Shown here piece after piece: positions 43,131 to 51,782 of a DNA stretch of 64,000 bases (its first letter is position 1; the number at the start of each line of letters is the position of its first letter). Source of the DNA: Caldimonas mangrovi (lineage in GTDB: Bacteria; Pseudomonadota; Gammaproteobacteria; Burkholderiales; Burkholderiaceae_C); contig NZ_JAMKFE010000007.1 in the NCBI RefSeq assembly GCF_023721835.1, forward strand, positions 124,001 through 188,000, in the 5' to 3' direction. The notes beneath the pieces were generated by a model. The model was not told where the DNA came from. It saw only the letters and a program-made list of their open reading frames with translations, and made no database searches. The position numbers and the translations under genes were made by a program.

Positions 43131-43628
43131 GGCCGCCGCCCCTTCTGTTCCCTCCCGCGTAGACGCACGCCTGGGTGCGGCACGACGAGCACCGTCACGT
43201 CCACTTCGACGTGCGCAGCCGGCCCTGACCGGCCGCCCCCGCATTTGCGGGGGAAACCCGTGAACTTTCACCGCAGCCCCCACTTCAGGGGGCTACAGGC
43301 GCCCGCCCAGCCGCCGATACTGTCATTGGGCAAGCCCACCCTGGTGTGGGAGGCCGGCGGCTCCGCCGCCCGCTCATCCGGTCGTCTCGCTATCTCCGAG
43401 GCCGCTGGTCTTGCCCGCCAATTCATGTCCGGTGCCCCCTTGCAGGGTGGCACCGGGCCTCGCACGGGGCACACCCGGGCGGCATCTGTGTCCAAGGGTG
43501 CCCGCCTCGGGGCTGTCAGCCGGCGCTCTTCACATGCAGATGCAATGCACACACCACGCAGCGTGTGTGCCGCAGCAGGCGCTTACCTTGCTGGGCTGGA
43601 GGGTCGTTCATTCACGCCCCCTTTGCCC
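43131..43628. repeat. Gene-free tract with serial GC hairpins after the VgrG island
   Basis: These 498 bp have no convincing gene. A perfect 7-bp stem with ATTT loop lies at 43236-43253 (CCCCCGC/GCGGGGG) and a second 7-bp stem at 43275-43294 (AGCCCCC/GGGGGCT). Further dyads follow, for example GGTGCC/GGCACC around 43429-43453 and GGGCAC/GTGCCC around 43466-43503. The first can end transcription of the island. The rest could be a structured RNA or a worn repeat. It does not resemble RNase P RNA, tmRNA or 6S RNA as I know them. Confidence 0.4.
43162..43229 (+). pseudogene. Possible C-terminal scrap of a peptidase-like protein
   Basis: After a stop, 22 codons read THAWVRHDEHRHVHFDVRSR and end in a stop. 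HVHFDVR resembles the metal-binding ends of M23 or M15 cell-wall peptidases, which occur as T6SS cargo. The piece is too short to be sure; it could be chance. Confidence 0.2.
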
Positions 43629-44744
43629 ATGACCGAACCCATCCACCGCATCTGCGTCTTTCGTGCCCTGAAACTGGGGGACATGGTCTGCGCCACGCCG
43701 GCATTGCGAGCACTGCGCGGTCGCCATCCCGAGGCCCACATCACGCTGGTCGGCCTGCCGTGGGCCCGCGACTTCGCACTGCGCATGTCCGCCTGGGTCG
43801 ATGCGTTCGAGCCCTTCCCCGGCCACCCCGAGCTGCCTGAGCAAGCCTGCGACGACGATGCCGCTTTCCTCGACTGGGCCGCACAGATGCGCGAGCGGCG
43901 CTTCGATCTTGCGGTGCAGATGCACGGCAGCGGGCGCGCGAGCAACCGCATCGTCGAAGCGCTGGGCGCGAAGGCCACGGTGGGCTTCCTGCCGGAACAC
44001 GACGCACTGCACGCACCCGAAGCCGGGCTGACCTACTGGCCTTATCCGGACGGGCTGCACGAAATTCATCGCTGCCTCGGCCTCGTGAAGCAATTGGGCG
44101 GCGACGATCGCGACGACGAGGTGTTCTTCCCACTCGACGAGGACGACTTCGCCGAACTGGAACGACACGCCGACCTGGCCGTGCTCGAAGCCGGCAAGTT
44201 CTTCTGCCTGCACCCCGGCGCGCGCGCCGCATCGAAGCGCTGGGCGCCGGAGCACTTCGCGGCGGTCGGCGATGCGCTGGCGTGCAACGGCTGGCGCGCG
44301 GTGATCACCGGCGACGCGTCCGAGCACGAACTGGCCGCCGAGGTGCAGCGCGTCATGCGCACGCCGGCGCTGCACGCGGCGCGCGACCTGTCGGTCGGTG
44401 CGCTGGCGGCCTTGCTGTCGCGCTCCCGGTTGCTGGTGTCCAACGACACTGGCGTCGCGCACGTCGCCGCGGCGCTGCGGCTGCCGAGCGTGGTGGTGTT
44501 CTTCGCCACCGACCCACGGCGCTGGGCACCGCTGGACCGACTGCGCCACCGGTGCGTCACGCCGGAGCGCCCCGGAGCGGGCGTCGAGCCGGCCGTCGTC
44601 GTCGACGCCGCGTTGCCGCTGCTGGAGCTGCCGGACGAACTCAGGGCTGGGTCAGGCGATGCACTCCTGCTTCCGGATGGGTCTCCGGCAGCATCGCATC
44701 TGCCGGGGCAGGCCCTTCGTACAGGGGCTGCGCCAACGCAATGA
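43629..44744 (+). CDS. Glycosyltransferase family 9 (ADP-heptose:LPS heptosyltransferase-like)
   Basis: The 371-residue protein begins RICVFRALKLGDMVCATPAL, the GT9 N-terminal signature, and carries FCLHPGARAASKRWAPEHFA and LVSNDTGVAHVAAALRLPSV, the nucleotide-sugar binding part. It would add heptose or a related sugar to the LPS inner core from the cytoplasmic side. The end after PLLELPDELRA is an untypical tail; its last 104 bp overlap the convergent GT9 gene, which suggests an original stop was lost. A ribosome site is not obvious before the ATG. Confidence 0.86.
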   Translation: MTEPIHRICVFRALKLGDMVCATPALRALRGRHPEAHITLVGLPWARDFALRMSAWVDAFEPFPGHPELPEQACDDDAAFLDWAAQMRERRFDLAVQMHGSGRASNRIVEALGAKATVGFLPEHDALHAPEAGLTYWPYPDGLHEIHRCLGLVKQLGGDDRDDEVFFPLDEDDFAELERHADLAVLEAGKFFCLHPGARAASKRWAPEHFAAVGDALACNGWRAVITGDASEHELAAEVQRVMRTPALHAARDLSVGALAALLSRSRLLVSNDTGVAHVAAALRLPSVVVFFATDPRRWAPLDRLRHRCVTPERPGAGVEPAVVVDAALPLLELPDELRAGSGDALLLPDGSPAASHLPGQALRTGAAPTQ

Positions 44745-45804
44745 CTTCGTCGGGCGCCACGTCGTTGACGAACGACGCCGTGTGACCGCAGTTGGTGCTC
44801 ATGCAGTTCTGCCCGCACACCGGGCAGTCGAGCCGCCACGCCACCGCCGCCGCATGGCGTGCACTGGCGGTGGGACCATGGCCGATCAGGTTGCCGACCC
44901 AGTAGACCGCCACCGTGGCAACACCAAGCGCGCGCGCCAGATGGGCCGGGCCGGTGTCGTTGGACACCACCAGCCGTGCGCGCTCGATCAGGCCGAGCAA
45001 GCCGCCCAAGGACAGCCGACCGCTCAGGTCGTGCACGCGTTGGCGGTGCTGCGTGGCCAGCACGACGGCCGACACGGCTGCCGCTTCCGCCTCGGTGCCG
45101 TTCACCGCGATGTCGGCCCCCAGTTCGGCGAAGTGGTCGGCCACCGCGGCGAAATGCCACGGTGCCCAGCAGCGGCGCGTGTCCGCAGCGCCGGGTTGCA
45201 GCACCACCAGCGGCCGACCGGAGACGGGCAGCACGGCGGCCGCCTCGGCGCGGTCATGCGAGGTGACGGCGAGCCTCGGCTCCACCGTATGACCGCAGGC
45301 GCCGACCAGGGCCACGCCTTCGAGCAGACGCAACACCTCGGGGTGCAGGTCGCGGTAGGGCAGCATGCGGTCGAGCGGCATCGCACCCGGCGTATGGAAG
45401 CCGGCCGTCACGCGCGCGCCGAGCCGGCGCACCAGGGGGTTGCTGTGGCGTCCCCCGCCATGCAACTGCAGCGCGAGGTCAAAGCGTCGGGCGCGCATCT
45501 CGGCCACGAAGCGCTCTTGCACCGAAGCATCCTGCACCGCCTTCAGCGGCGCATCGACACCGGGGAAGCCGGGCATCGCCACCACTTCGTCGACGGGTGC
45601 GGGCCGCTCGCGCAAGAATTCGGCATGCCAGGCCCGGCCCAGCAGCGTGATGCGTGCGTCGGGGTAGGCGACGCGCAAGGCTTCGAGCGCCGGCAGCGCG
45701 ACGACGAAGTCACCGACCGCATTGGCACGCAGCACCGCGATCGAACGCACGTCGTCCATCGGCTCGCCGAGCCCGGCGTAGAGCCCGGTGGCCGACGCGC
45801 TCAC
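44641..45804 (-). CDS. Glycosyltransferase family 9 with cysteine-rich C-terminus
   Basis: The 387-residue protein has the GT9 start SIAVLRANAVGDFVVALPAL and the core LVVSNDTGPAHLARALGVATVAVY. Near the end CPVCGQNCMSTNCG is a four-cysteine motif seen in a subset of GT9 enzymes that may bind a metal. It overlaps the upstream GT2 gene by 4 bp and is the last gene of a DUF4254-GT2-GT9 operon. It likely extends a surface glycan. Sugar specificity is unknown. Confidence 0.86.
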   Translation of the reverse strand: MSASATGLYAGLGEPMDDVRSIAVLRANAVGDFVVALPALEALRVAYPDARITLLGRAWHAEFLRERPAPVDEVVAMPGFPGVDAPLKAVQDASVQERFVAEMRARRFDLALQLHGGGRHSNPLVRRLGARVTAGFHTPGAMPLDRMLPYRDLHPEVLRLLEGVALVGACGHTVEPRLAVTSHDRAEAAAVLPVSGRPLVVLQPGAADTRRCWAPWHFAAVADHFAELGADIAVNGTEAEAAAVSAVVLATQHRQRVHDLSGRLSLGGLLGLIERARLVVSNDTGPAHLARALGVATVAVYWVGNLIGHGPTASARHAAAVAWRLDCPVCGQNCMSTNCGHTASFVNDVAPDEVIALAQPLYEGPAPADAMLPETHPEAGVHRLTQP

Positions 45805-46628
45805 GCCGCGGCCTCGCTCGCCGGCGCACGCAGCGCGAAAGGCGCGTCGACCTCGCGGCGCTGCACCGTGGTCGGCAGCTCCTGGTGGTAGGCGCCCGAC
45901 GGCATCACGCCGCAGCCGCCGAAGCGCGCCATCACGCGCAGCTGCGCAAGCACGTCTTCCCCACAGTGCTCGTCGGGCAGGTCGCGCCAGAACTCGAAGC
46001 CGCCCGCATCACGCAGCCTGGCCGCGTCGTACATCACGCAGCCGCCGGCCCACGCGAGCTTGTACAGGCGCGGGTGGGCGGCATCGACGCCGAGCGCGCG
46101 CTGCACATGCCACAGGTTGGCGGCGCTGTGCAGCAGATGGCGCTGCCAGGCCGGCGTATCGGGCCGCACGTGTTCGGGCACCACTTGCCCGTCCCAGAAC
46201 TCGACCTGCTGCTGGTGCGGACGCACGTCGTCGCGGTACGACAGCCCGATCACCGCGCTGCCGACAAAACCGCAACGCTGCTCGCACAGCACGCCGACCA
46301 GACGCTCGATCAGGTCGGGCTCCAGCAGCACGTCGTCGTCGAGGTACAGCACATGGGGCGCGCGCGACTGTTCGAGCAGGAACTGCCGCTGCTGCGCCAA
46401 CCCGCGCCGCGGCAGGTTGCGCAGCAGCCGCACCCGATGGCCGCGCGCCTCGAGCAGGCGCACGATGGAGCGCGTTTCGCCGGTGTCGAAGCTCGCGGCG
46501 CCATCGGACTGGTCTGACACCACGACATCGAAGGCGCGCCAGCTCTGGCCGATCAGCGTCGCCAGCGTGGCTGCGAGCGCGGTGGAGCGGTGCCGGGTGG
46601 GGATCAGGACGTCGACAGTGGGCGTCAT
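45801..46628 (-). CDS. Glycosyltransferase family 2
   Basis: The 275-residue protein shows VDVLIPTRHRSTALAATLATL at the N-terminus, the DxD-type nucleotide site in VLYLDDDVLLEPDLI, and the acceptor region WAGGCVMYDAARLRDAGGF with the later EDVLAQLRVMARFGGCGVM. This is an inverting GT-A fold enzyme. Its start overlaps the DUF4254 gene stop and its stop overlaps the GT9 start, 4 bp each, so the three are cotranslated. It likely acts on the same surface polysaccharide. Confidence 0.86.
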   Translation of the reverse strand: MTPTVDVLIPTRHRSTALAATLATLIGQSWRAFDVVVSDQSDGAASFDTGETRSIVRLLEARGHRVRLLRNLPRRGLAQQRQFLLEQSRAPHVLYLDDDVLLEPDLIERLVGVLCEQRCGFVGSAVIGLSYRDDVRPHQQQVEFWDGQVVPEHVRPDTPAWQRHLLHSAANLWHVQRALGVDAAHPRLYKLAWAGGCVMYDAARLRDAGGFEFWRDLPDEHCGEDVLAQLRVMARFGGCGVMPSGAYHQELPTTVQRREVDAPFALRAPASEAAA

Positions 46629-47320
46629 GCGCGCATGCGCCCGGGCGCGTTGGCCGCGCCGGTGCCCTTCATGCCGCACAGATAAGGGTTCAACGACGGG
46701 TCGTTGTACATCTTGAACTGCCGGTAGAGGCGGTAGGTGCACTCCCCCGCCCGCATGCCGTCGAGCAGGCGCTGCAGGCAGCCCAGCAAGTCTTGTCGCT
46801 GCGCTTTCAGGCGCTCCAGTTTCTCGGCGCAAGCCATGCGGTGGGACTGCGACACGCCGACGCGATCGAGTTGCAGCTGCATGTGATGCTGCTTGAGCGC
46901 GTTGATCGACAGCCGGTCGATCATCGAGCCGGCGGTTTCGCTGTTGACCCAGGCGTCGTCGTGCACCGGCACCTCGCGCATCGCCTCGAGGATGCATGCG
47001 TCGAGCGATTCGATGGCGTCGTTGCGCAACTGGTTGTAGCGGTCGATGGCGCGCTTGTTCTGCGCGATCTCGCGGTCGGCCACGTCGGTGCGGCGCGCCT
47101 GGTCCTCTTCCTCCCACAGCGCCGAGTTGTAGCGGTGGTTGGCAGCGACCCAGCGCATCGCGCCGTCAGGGTGCGGGGTCTCGGGCCAGCCGGTCAACTG
47201 GAAGGCGGTGCGCTGCAGCGTGTCGATCTCGGCAACGCTGGGCATATCGTGACGAGTGTCGTCGGCGGCGGGATCGGTCCCCCGGCGCATCGGCCGGGAC
47301 CACTGGACAGATGCGGACAT
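46625..47320 (-). CDS. DUF4254 protein
   Basis: The 231-residue protein contains FQLTGWPETPHPDGAMRWVA and NHRYNSALWEEEDQARRTDV, both typical of DUF4254, followed by long helices (LSINALKQHHMQLQLDRVG, ERLKAQRQDLLGCLQRLLDG) and the end YRQFKMYNDPSLNPYL. DUF4254 proteins are regularly encoded with GT9 and GT2 glycosyltransferases, as here, but their role is not known. Start ATG at 47320; an alternative ATG lies downstream at MPSVAE. Confidence 0.82.
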   Translation of the reverse strand: MSASVQWSRPMRRGTDPAADDTRHDMPSVAEIDTLQRTAFQLTGWPETPHPDGAMRWVAANHRYNSALWEEEDQARRTDVADREIAQNKRAIDRYNQLRNDAIESLDACILEAMREVPVHDDAWVNSETAGSMIDRLSINALKQHHMQLQLDRVGVSQSHRMACAEKLERLKAQRQDLLGCLQRLLDGMRAGECTYRLYRQFKMYNDPSLNPYLCGMKGTGAANAPGRMRA

Positions 47321-47467
47321 GCTGGATGACTCCCTTGCTGTGCTGAACGGACGTGAACAGATGGGTGTGTCCCACTTCAGCAAGCACGGTGCCGGGGGCG
47401 CGACGGCCGCGAACGAGCCCTGCGCTGCAAAAACTGCAGCGCAAGCCCCGATGCGGCGGTAAGCACT

Positions 47468-48595
47468 TCAGCAGCGCGAACGCAGCGGCCGCGTCAGCCC
47501 GCTGGGAAGCGCCAGCAGTTGTTGCCGGAAGTCGCCGGGGCTGGTGTCATACCAGCGCCTGAAGGCGTGCTGCAGCGCGCTCGGCTCCGAAAATCCGAGC
47601 AGCACCGCGACCTGCGAGATCGACAAGCCTTGCATCAGGTAGCGTGCGGCCGCCTCGCGCCGCACCTCGTCGAACAGGTCGCGGAAGCGTCGGCCTTCGG
47701 ACTCCAGCACCTGCCGCAGGCGGCGCGGCGACTGCTTGAGCAGATCGGCCACCCGGTCGAGCGTGACCTCGTCGCCCCGCGTCAGCAGGATGGAGATGGC
47801 CGCGACCACCTTGTTCTCGACACGCGCCTCCTGCTCCAGGCTCGCCTTCAGCTCGTCGGCCTTGGCCACCAGGTAGTGGTGCAGATAGCTGTCGGCGGTG
47901 CGGAACGGCAGGTCGAGGTAGCCGGCATCGAAGGAGATGCTGTTCTCGCTGGCCGCGAACTCGACCGACGTGCCGAAGGTGCGCTCATGCACATGGCGGC
48001 AGCCCGGGTCGGCATGCATGAAGCGTGCGCCGTTGATTTTCAGCGTCTGGCCGGTGAACGAAGCAGCGAACCACACCGCGAGCGACAGCACATGCTCGGA
48101 GAACCAGCTCGCGCTGTAGCGCGGATCGCGGCAGGCATAGATGAAGCGCGCCGTGCCACCCTCGACGACGTAGTCGACGTCGTCGACTTCGGAGACGAGG
48201 AACGCGTACTTGCGCCAGTGTTCGATGGCCGAGCGCATGTCGGCGCAACGCATGCCCAGATGGGCGACGAAGTGCAACTTGTTCTCGGGGTAGTGGTTGT
48301 GCAGCTCGAGGGCGATCGCCGGGTTGTTCAGGCGCTCGGCCGCCAGGCGCCACAGACGTTCGATCTGCGAGACCGGCACGCGGGCGTCGGGGTGGCGGGT
48401 GGCGGCCAGCGAAATGCCGGTGCCTTGCTCGATCTCCCTGTCGGTGGCGCCGGCGCGTGCGAGCAGCCGCACCAGCGTGACAGCCGACTCGTAGACGGCG
48501 GCGGTCGGCTCGCGGTTCGCAGGCGACGTGCGCCAACTGCTGACCGGCATGCGCTGCCGGGCCGCGGGCAGCATCGCATGGGGCTTGCGCATCAT
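47468..48595 (-). CDS. AraC-family regulator (arabinose-binding-like N-terminal domain)
   Basis: The product of about 375 residues has the N-terminal Arabinose_bd-type domain of OruR/PchR-like regulators (ATRHPDARVPVSQIERLWRL, NKLHFVAHLGMRCADMRSAI) and a C-terminal AraC HTH (LDRVADLLKQSPRRLRQVLE, then LSISQVAVLLGFSEPSALQHAFRRWYDTSP). The start is uncertain: ATG 48595 has no ribosome site, while a strong GAGGAG-spaced ATG at 48657 is in another frame. It follows the OmpW-like gene on the same strand. Target genes unknown. Confidence 0.8.
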   Translation of the reverse strand: MMRKPHAMLPAARQRMPVSSWRTSPANREPTAAVYESAVTLVRLLARAGATDREIEQGTGISLAATRHPDARVPVSQIERLWRLAAERLNNPAIALELHNHYPENKLHFVAHLGMRCADMRSAIEHWRKYAFLVSEVDDVDYVVEGGTARFIYACRDPRYSASWFSEHVLSLAVWFAASFTGQTLKINGARFMHADPGCRHVHERTFGTSVEFAASENSISFDAGYLDLPFRTADSYLHHYLVAKADELKASLEQEARVENKVVAAISILLTRGDEVTLDRVADLLKQSPRRLRQVLESEGRRFRDLFDEVRREAAARYLMQGLSISQVAVLLGFSEPSALQHAFRRWYDTSPGDFRQQLLALPSGLTRPLRSRC

Positions 48596-48707
48596 CGCGT
48601 CGTCGCCGATGCCAGGCAGCGCCCAACGAGCAGGCCCGGGCCGTGAATGTCGGACATGTCCACTCCTCGCGTCTCCATCGGCCACGCCTCCGGGGCGCGG
48701 CTCGTTT

Positions 48708-49691
48708 TCAGAACGAATAGCCCACACTCAACAACACCACATAGGGATCGAGCTTCGAGCGGATCTCGCGCTTGAAGGTCCCCAGGCTGCCCCCGCGTTC
48801 GGTGGCCACCTGGTCGATCAGGTTGTCCATCGCTTCACGGGCGACCGGGTCGGTCGGGATCTGGTTCACCGGGTACGGGTAGTCGCTCAGCACCGGTGAG
48901 TTGCCGGACAGCATGGTGTGGGTGGTCGTCATGGTTGCGGTGGTGCGCACCCTGACGTAGCCCACCGTTAGTTTGACATGCAGGCGCTCGTTGATGCGGT
49001 ACTGCGCACCCGCGAACAAACCCAGGCCCCACGACGGTTTCATCTTGATGCGCGTGCGCCCGCCGGTGTAGGCCTCCAGCGCCGGCGTCGCCTTTGCCTC
49101 GAAGAACTTGGTGTAGTTGAGCCCGATGCCGATCGACGGCCGGAACTTCGCGTCGAAGTCGTTGAAGTAGTAGTGCAGGATCAGCGTGGGTGGCAGTTGC
49201 TTGACGGTGGCCACCTTGCCGAGCCGCGCGATGGTGCCAGCCCCGTGGATATCGTGCTTGAACGGCAGCGCGAGCACCAGGCCCTCGAGAGCCCAGTGGT
49301 CGTCGAGGAACTTGCCGATGCTGCCGAACAGCGAGACCGAGTTCCTGACGTCGACGCTGACGCCGTCGGGCGTGCCGAACGCATCGACGCCGGGCGCCAG
49401 CAGCGGCAGGATCGGGTGGTCGCTCGAGCGCAGTACCGGGCCGTCGAGGTCACGCACGTCGGTCGACGAGTCGTTGAGTTTGAGGCCGGCGGCCCCGATG
49501 CGGACGAACCAGCGGCGCTTGGGCGTCAGGGGGCCGAGCAGCGAGGGGGGATCGCTGCCCGCCTCCGGCGCGGACACGGCAACTGCGGTCGGGTGCGTGT
49601 GGCTTTGCGCGTGGGCAGCAAGCGCCGCACACGTCATCGCGATCGCCCCGGCCCACCGCGCTGCCCGAAGCACGGCCAGCAAGTGTTCCAT
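48708..49691 (-). CDS. OmpW-family outer membrane protein
   Basis: The 327-residue protein has a signal peptide ending near ALAAHAQS, barrel strands such as RRWFVRIGAAGLKLND, LPPTLILHYYFNDFDAKFRPSIGIGLNYTKF (the OmpW signature around PTL..YYF) and AGAQYRINERLHVKLTVGYV, and it ends in LLSVGYSF with a terminal Phe. It is longer than E. coli OmpW (about 212), with inserts in the loops. OmpW barrels pass small hydrophobic compounds. The neighbouring AraC gene could control it. Confidence 0.85.
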   Translation of the reverse strand: MEHLLAVLRAARWAGAIAMTCAALAAHAQSHTHPTAVAVSAPEAGSDPPSLLGPLTPKRRWFVRIGAAGLKLNDSSTDVRDLDGPVLRSSDHPILPLLAPGVDAFGTPDGVSVDVRNSVSLFGSIGKFLDDHWALEGLVLALPFKHDIHGAGTIARLGKVATVKQLPPTLILHYYFNDFDAKFRPSIGIGLNYTKFFEAKATPALEAYTGGRTRIKMKPSWGLGLFAGAQYRINERLHVKLTVGYVRVRTTATMTTTHTMLSGNSPVLSDYPYPVNQIPTDPVAREAMDNLIDQVATERGGSLGTFKREIRSKLDPYVVLLSVGYSF

Positions 49692-49821
49692 CTGGTTGTC
49701 CCCTGTCTGTTGTTGTGGTGTCGTTCGTGGCCATGGAGACGAAGCGCGCCTCGTGGGAGCGCTTGGTGCAGGTTCGGTCCCGGGTCGGGGCGCGTCCTGC
49801 CGGTTCGGCCGTCGGGGGGTG

Positions 49822-50532
49822 TCAGGCGGCGGCCGGCTGGGCAGTGCCGTGGTGCACCGTCGGGCCCTTGCGGCGACGCTTCAGCGCGGCAATGCCGGCC
49901 AATCCGACGCCGAGCATCAGGTAGGTGGAGGGCTCGGGCACGGGTGCGGCCATCACGTTGCTGTTGAGCGTGCCGAAGTCGACCTCGCCGACGACGCCCT
50001 GCAGAAACTCCGGCACGCCCAGCGCGTTGCCGAGCGTCGCCACGGCCGAGGCGGTCAGGAACATGCCGCTCGCATTGAGCGTGCGGTTGAGCGGGTCGGA
50101 CGCGTCTTCGACCAGCGTGGTGATGTTGTAGAGCGCGGAGTCCTGCGTCGTCTCATCGCCGATGGTCACGTCGCCGAACAGCGTCTGCGTCGCGACATCG
50201 ATGCGGAAGTCATCCAGCGTGATGGCGGTGCTGCCTTTCGTGAGCGTGACGCCGGAACCCGGGTCGGTCTGGACACTGGCGAGCAGATCGCCGGAGATGC
50301 TGCCGTCGGTGATCGGGAACGAGAACGCGCGGCCCTCGGTCACCGTCGACGCGCCGCCGCTCGGCGTGACCGACACCGAGATCAGCGACAAGGTGCTGAC
50401 CGCTTCGTCGGAGAACGTCAGCAACGCATCGCCGCCGGTCACCTCGTAAGGTACGGCGGCAGCAGGCAGGGCAACGGCCGCAACGGCCGCGAACAACGCG
50501 TGCTTGAGCAGGCGCAAGGGTTGGGTTTTCAT
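49822..50532 (-). CDS. PEP-CTERM sorting-signal protein
   Basis: The 236-residue exported protein has a signal peptide (LLKHALFAAVAAVALPAAAVPY), a Thr/Ser/Asp-rich body, and near the end the tripartite sorting tag: PVPEPSTYLML, a hydrophobic helix GVGLAGIAAL, and KRRRK. This tag is cut by exosortase EpsH in bacteria that make an exopolysaccharide. A further 13 residues follow the basic end. No exosortase gene is in the window. The body matches no family I know. Confidence 0.85.
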   Translation of the reverse strand: MKTQPLRLLKHALFAAVAAVALPAAAVPYEVTGGDALLTFSDEAVSTLSLISVSVTPSGGASTVTEGRAFSFPITDGSISGDLLASVQTDPGSGVTLTKGSTAITLDDFRIDVATQTLFGDVTIGDETTQDSALYNITTLVEDASDPLNRTLNASGMFLTASAVATLGNALGVPEFLQGVVGEVDFGTLNSNVMAAPVPEPSTYLMLGVGLAGIAALKRRRKGPTVHHGTAQPAAA

Positions 50533-51039
50533 CGTCACTCCACTGAGAGAAAAGTCGCGGACGTTCGAGGGGGAGAGCGCGCAAGACACCTCGCGACGGG
50601 CGTCCGCGAGGGTCCCGCCGCAAGGCCGGACGTCCCGGGTTCGTCCTGGCCTGCGCGGGGCAAAGAATGTCGGAGTGACCCGCCCTTCGACAATGATCGA
50701 AGGCGCCGCGCCCCTCCGGGCCTTCGACGCTGCAATCACTGGTGGCCTGCAGCCCTTGTGCACACACGCGTCAGGCCGTATCGACGGTGTGTGAGCGATG
50801 GTGTCTTGCGTGGCAAGACGTCGCCGGTGCAGGCGCCGCAGGCACGGCAAGTGCCGCCGCTACAGCAGGCGCCCTCCCCCGTTGCGGTCTTCGAGGACGG
50901 GGCGCCAGCCCTCGCGCTGGCGAGGTTTCGACCGTGGCGCGATGCAAGCGCGTGGACGCACCGTGCCGCCTCCGGCAGGTCGCCGCGCAAGCGGCGCGTG
51001 AAGACCGGCCTGCCGACATCCCCACAACAGGAGTCCCTC
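50533..51039. other. Gene-free divergent region
   Basis: The 507 bp separate the PEP-CTERM gene from the small helical-protein gene on the other strand. Frames here have no protein-like segments. A 7-bp inverted repeat CGCCAGC/GCTGGCG lies near 50908-50927. Promoters for both sides must be here but none stands out. Confidence 0.45.
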
Positions 51040-51366
51040 ATGCAGATCAACCAGATGAAGGAGCGGCTCGGCCGCGTCGAGCAATGTGCCAGCAATGCGC
51101 AGCAGGCGTGCCAGTCGGCCAGCGGCGTGCCGCAGGAGTTGCAGCAGTGCGTCAGTGAACTTGACCGCCGTTCGCATGAGGCGATGCAGTGGGTGCACGG
51201 CTCGCAGGACGAGCAGCGCATCGTGCAGTGCGTCGATGATCTCGAACGCATCGGTGACCGCGCGATGGCTGCCTGCAAGCGTGCCGACGGCATCGACTCG
51301 CAATTGAAGAGCGCCGTGCGCCAGGCCCACGACGAGCTGTCCAGCCTGAAGCACCAGTTGCACTGA
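51040..51366 (+). CDS. Small all-helical hypothetical protein
   Basis: The 108-residue protein MQINQMKERLGRVEQCASNA is Gln/Ser-rich, with three or four amphipathic helices and regularly placed cysteines (EQCASNAQQACQSA, QQCVSELD, VQCVDDLERI, AACKRAD). CAGGAG precedes the ATG by a normal distance. The heptad-like pattern suggests a helical bundle. No membrane segment. No family recognised; function unknown. Confidence 0.68.
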   Translation: MQINQMKERLGRVEQCASNAQQACQSASGVPQELQQCVSELDRRSHEAMQWVHGSQDEQRIVQCVDDLERIGDRAMAACKRADGIDSQLKSAVRQAHDELSSLKHQLH

Positions 51367-51526
51367 GCGCAGCGCCTCGAGGTCAAGCCGACGGGCGGCT
51401 TCAGCCCGTCGGTGCGTCTCGAGGCCGCTCGCGATCGCCACCGAACGAACCGTGGCTCGCATGGGTGACGCGGCGTGCGTATGCGCACCCTTTGCCGCCC
51501 GCGCAGCAAAAGCTACCTGGCGCCGT

Positions 51527-51706
51527 TCACCCTCCGCCGATGCCCGTGGTGACCTTGCCGCTGCCTGCACAGTCGGGGCAGGCATCCTGCCCGATGCGGC
51601 CGCTGCCGCCGCACCGCGGGCAGACGTTTTCGCCGGCGGCCGGAGCGCCGGGGGGCACCTCGTCGGCGGGGGCAGGAGCCGGTGGCGTGGAAGAGGAAGT
51701 CATCAT
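51527..51706 (-). CDS. Small DnaJ-type zinc-finger protein
   Basis: The 59-residue product has a Ser/Pro/Ala-rich start and two CxxCxGxG motifs (CPRCGGSGRIG and CPDCAGSGKV), half of the DnaJ cysteine-rich domain, and ends TGIGGG. Such mini zinc-finger proteins are common in Burkholderiales and may bind one zinc. Role unknown. It lies just downstream of a strong terminator belonging to the preceding reverse-strand gene. Confidence 0.7.
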   Translation of the reverse strand: MMTSSSTPPAPAPADEVPPGAPAAGENVCPRCGGSGRIGQDACPDCAGSGKVTTGIGGG

Positions 51707-51721
51707 CGGGAACGGACCCGC

Positions 51722-51759
51722 AGAAAAAGAAAAGCCTTGCTGCACAGGGCAGCAAGGCT
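51722..51759 (-). terminator. Intrinsic terminator after the 51783-52391 gene
   Basis: A perfect 11-bp stem (AGCCTTGCTGC with GCAGCAAGGCT) and a 5-base loop is followed on the reverse strand by TTTTCTTTTTC. It starts 24 bp after the stop codon of the upstream reverse-strand gene. Classic rho-independent terminator. Confidence 0.88.
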
Positions 51760-51782
51760 CGCGCCCGAAGGCGGCAGAGGTG

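Noticed and set aside
43231-43628. RNase P RNA, tmRNA or 6S RNA in the structured gap
   Set aside because: None of the conserved core sequences I know for these RNAs is present on either strand.
43249-43628. Upstream extension of the GT9 frame to 43245
   Set aside because: The extra 128 codons run through hairpin DNA and are Ser/Gly/Arg-rich; GT9 proteins begin at the MTEPIHRICVF start.
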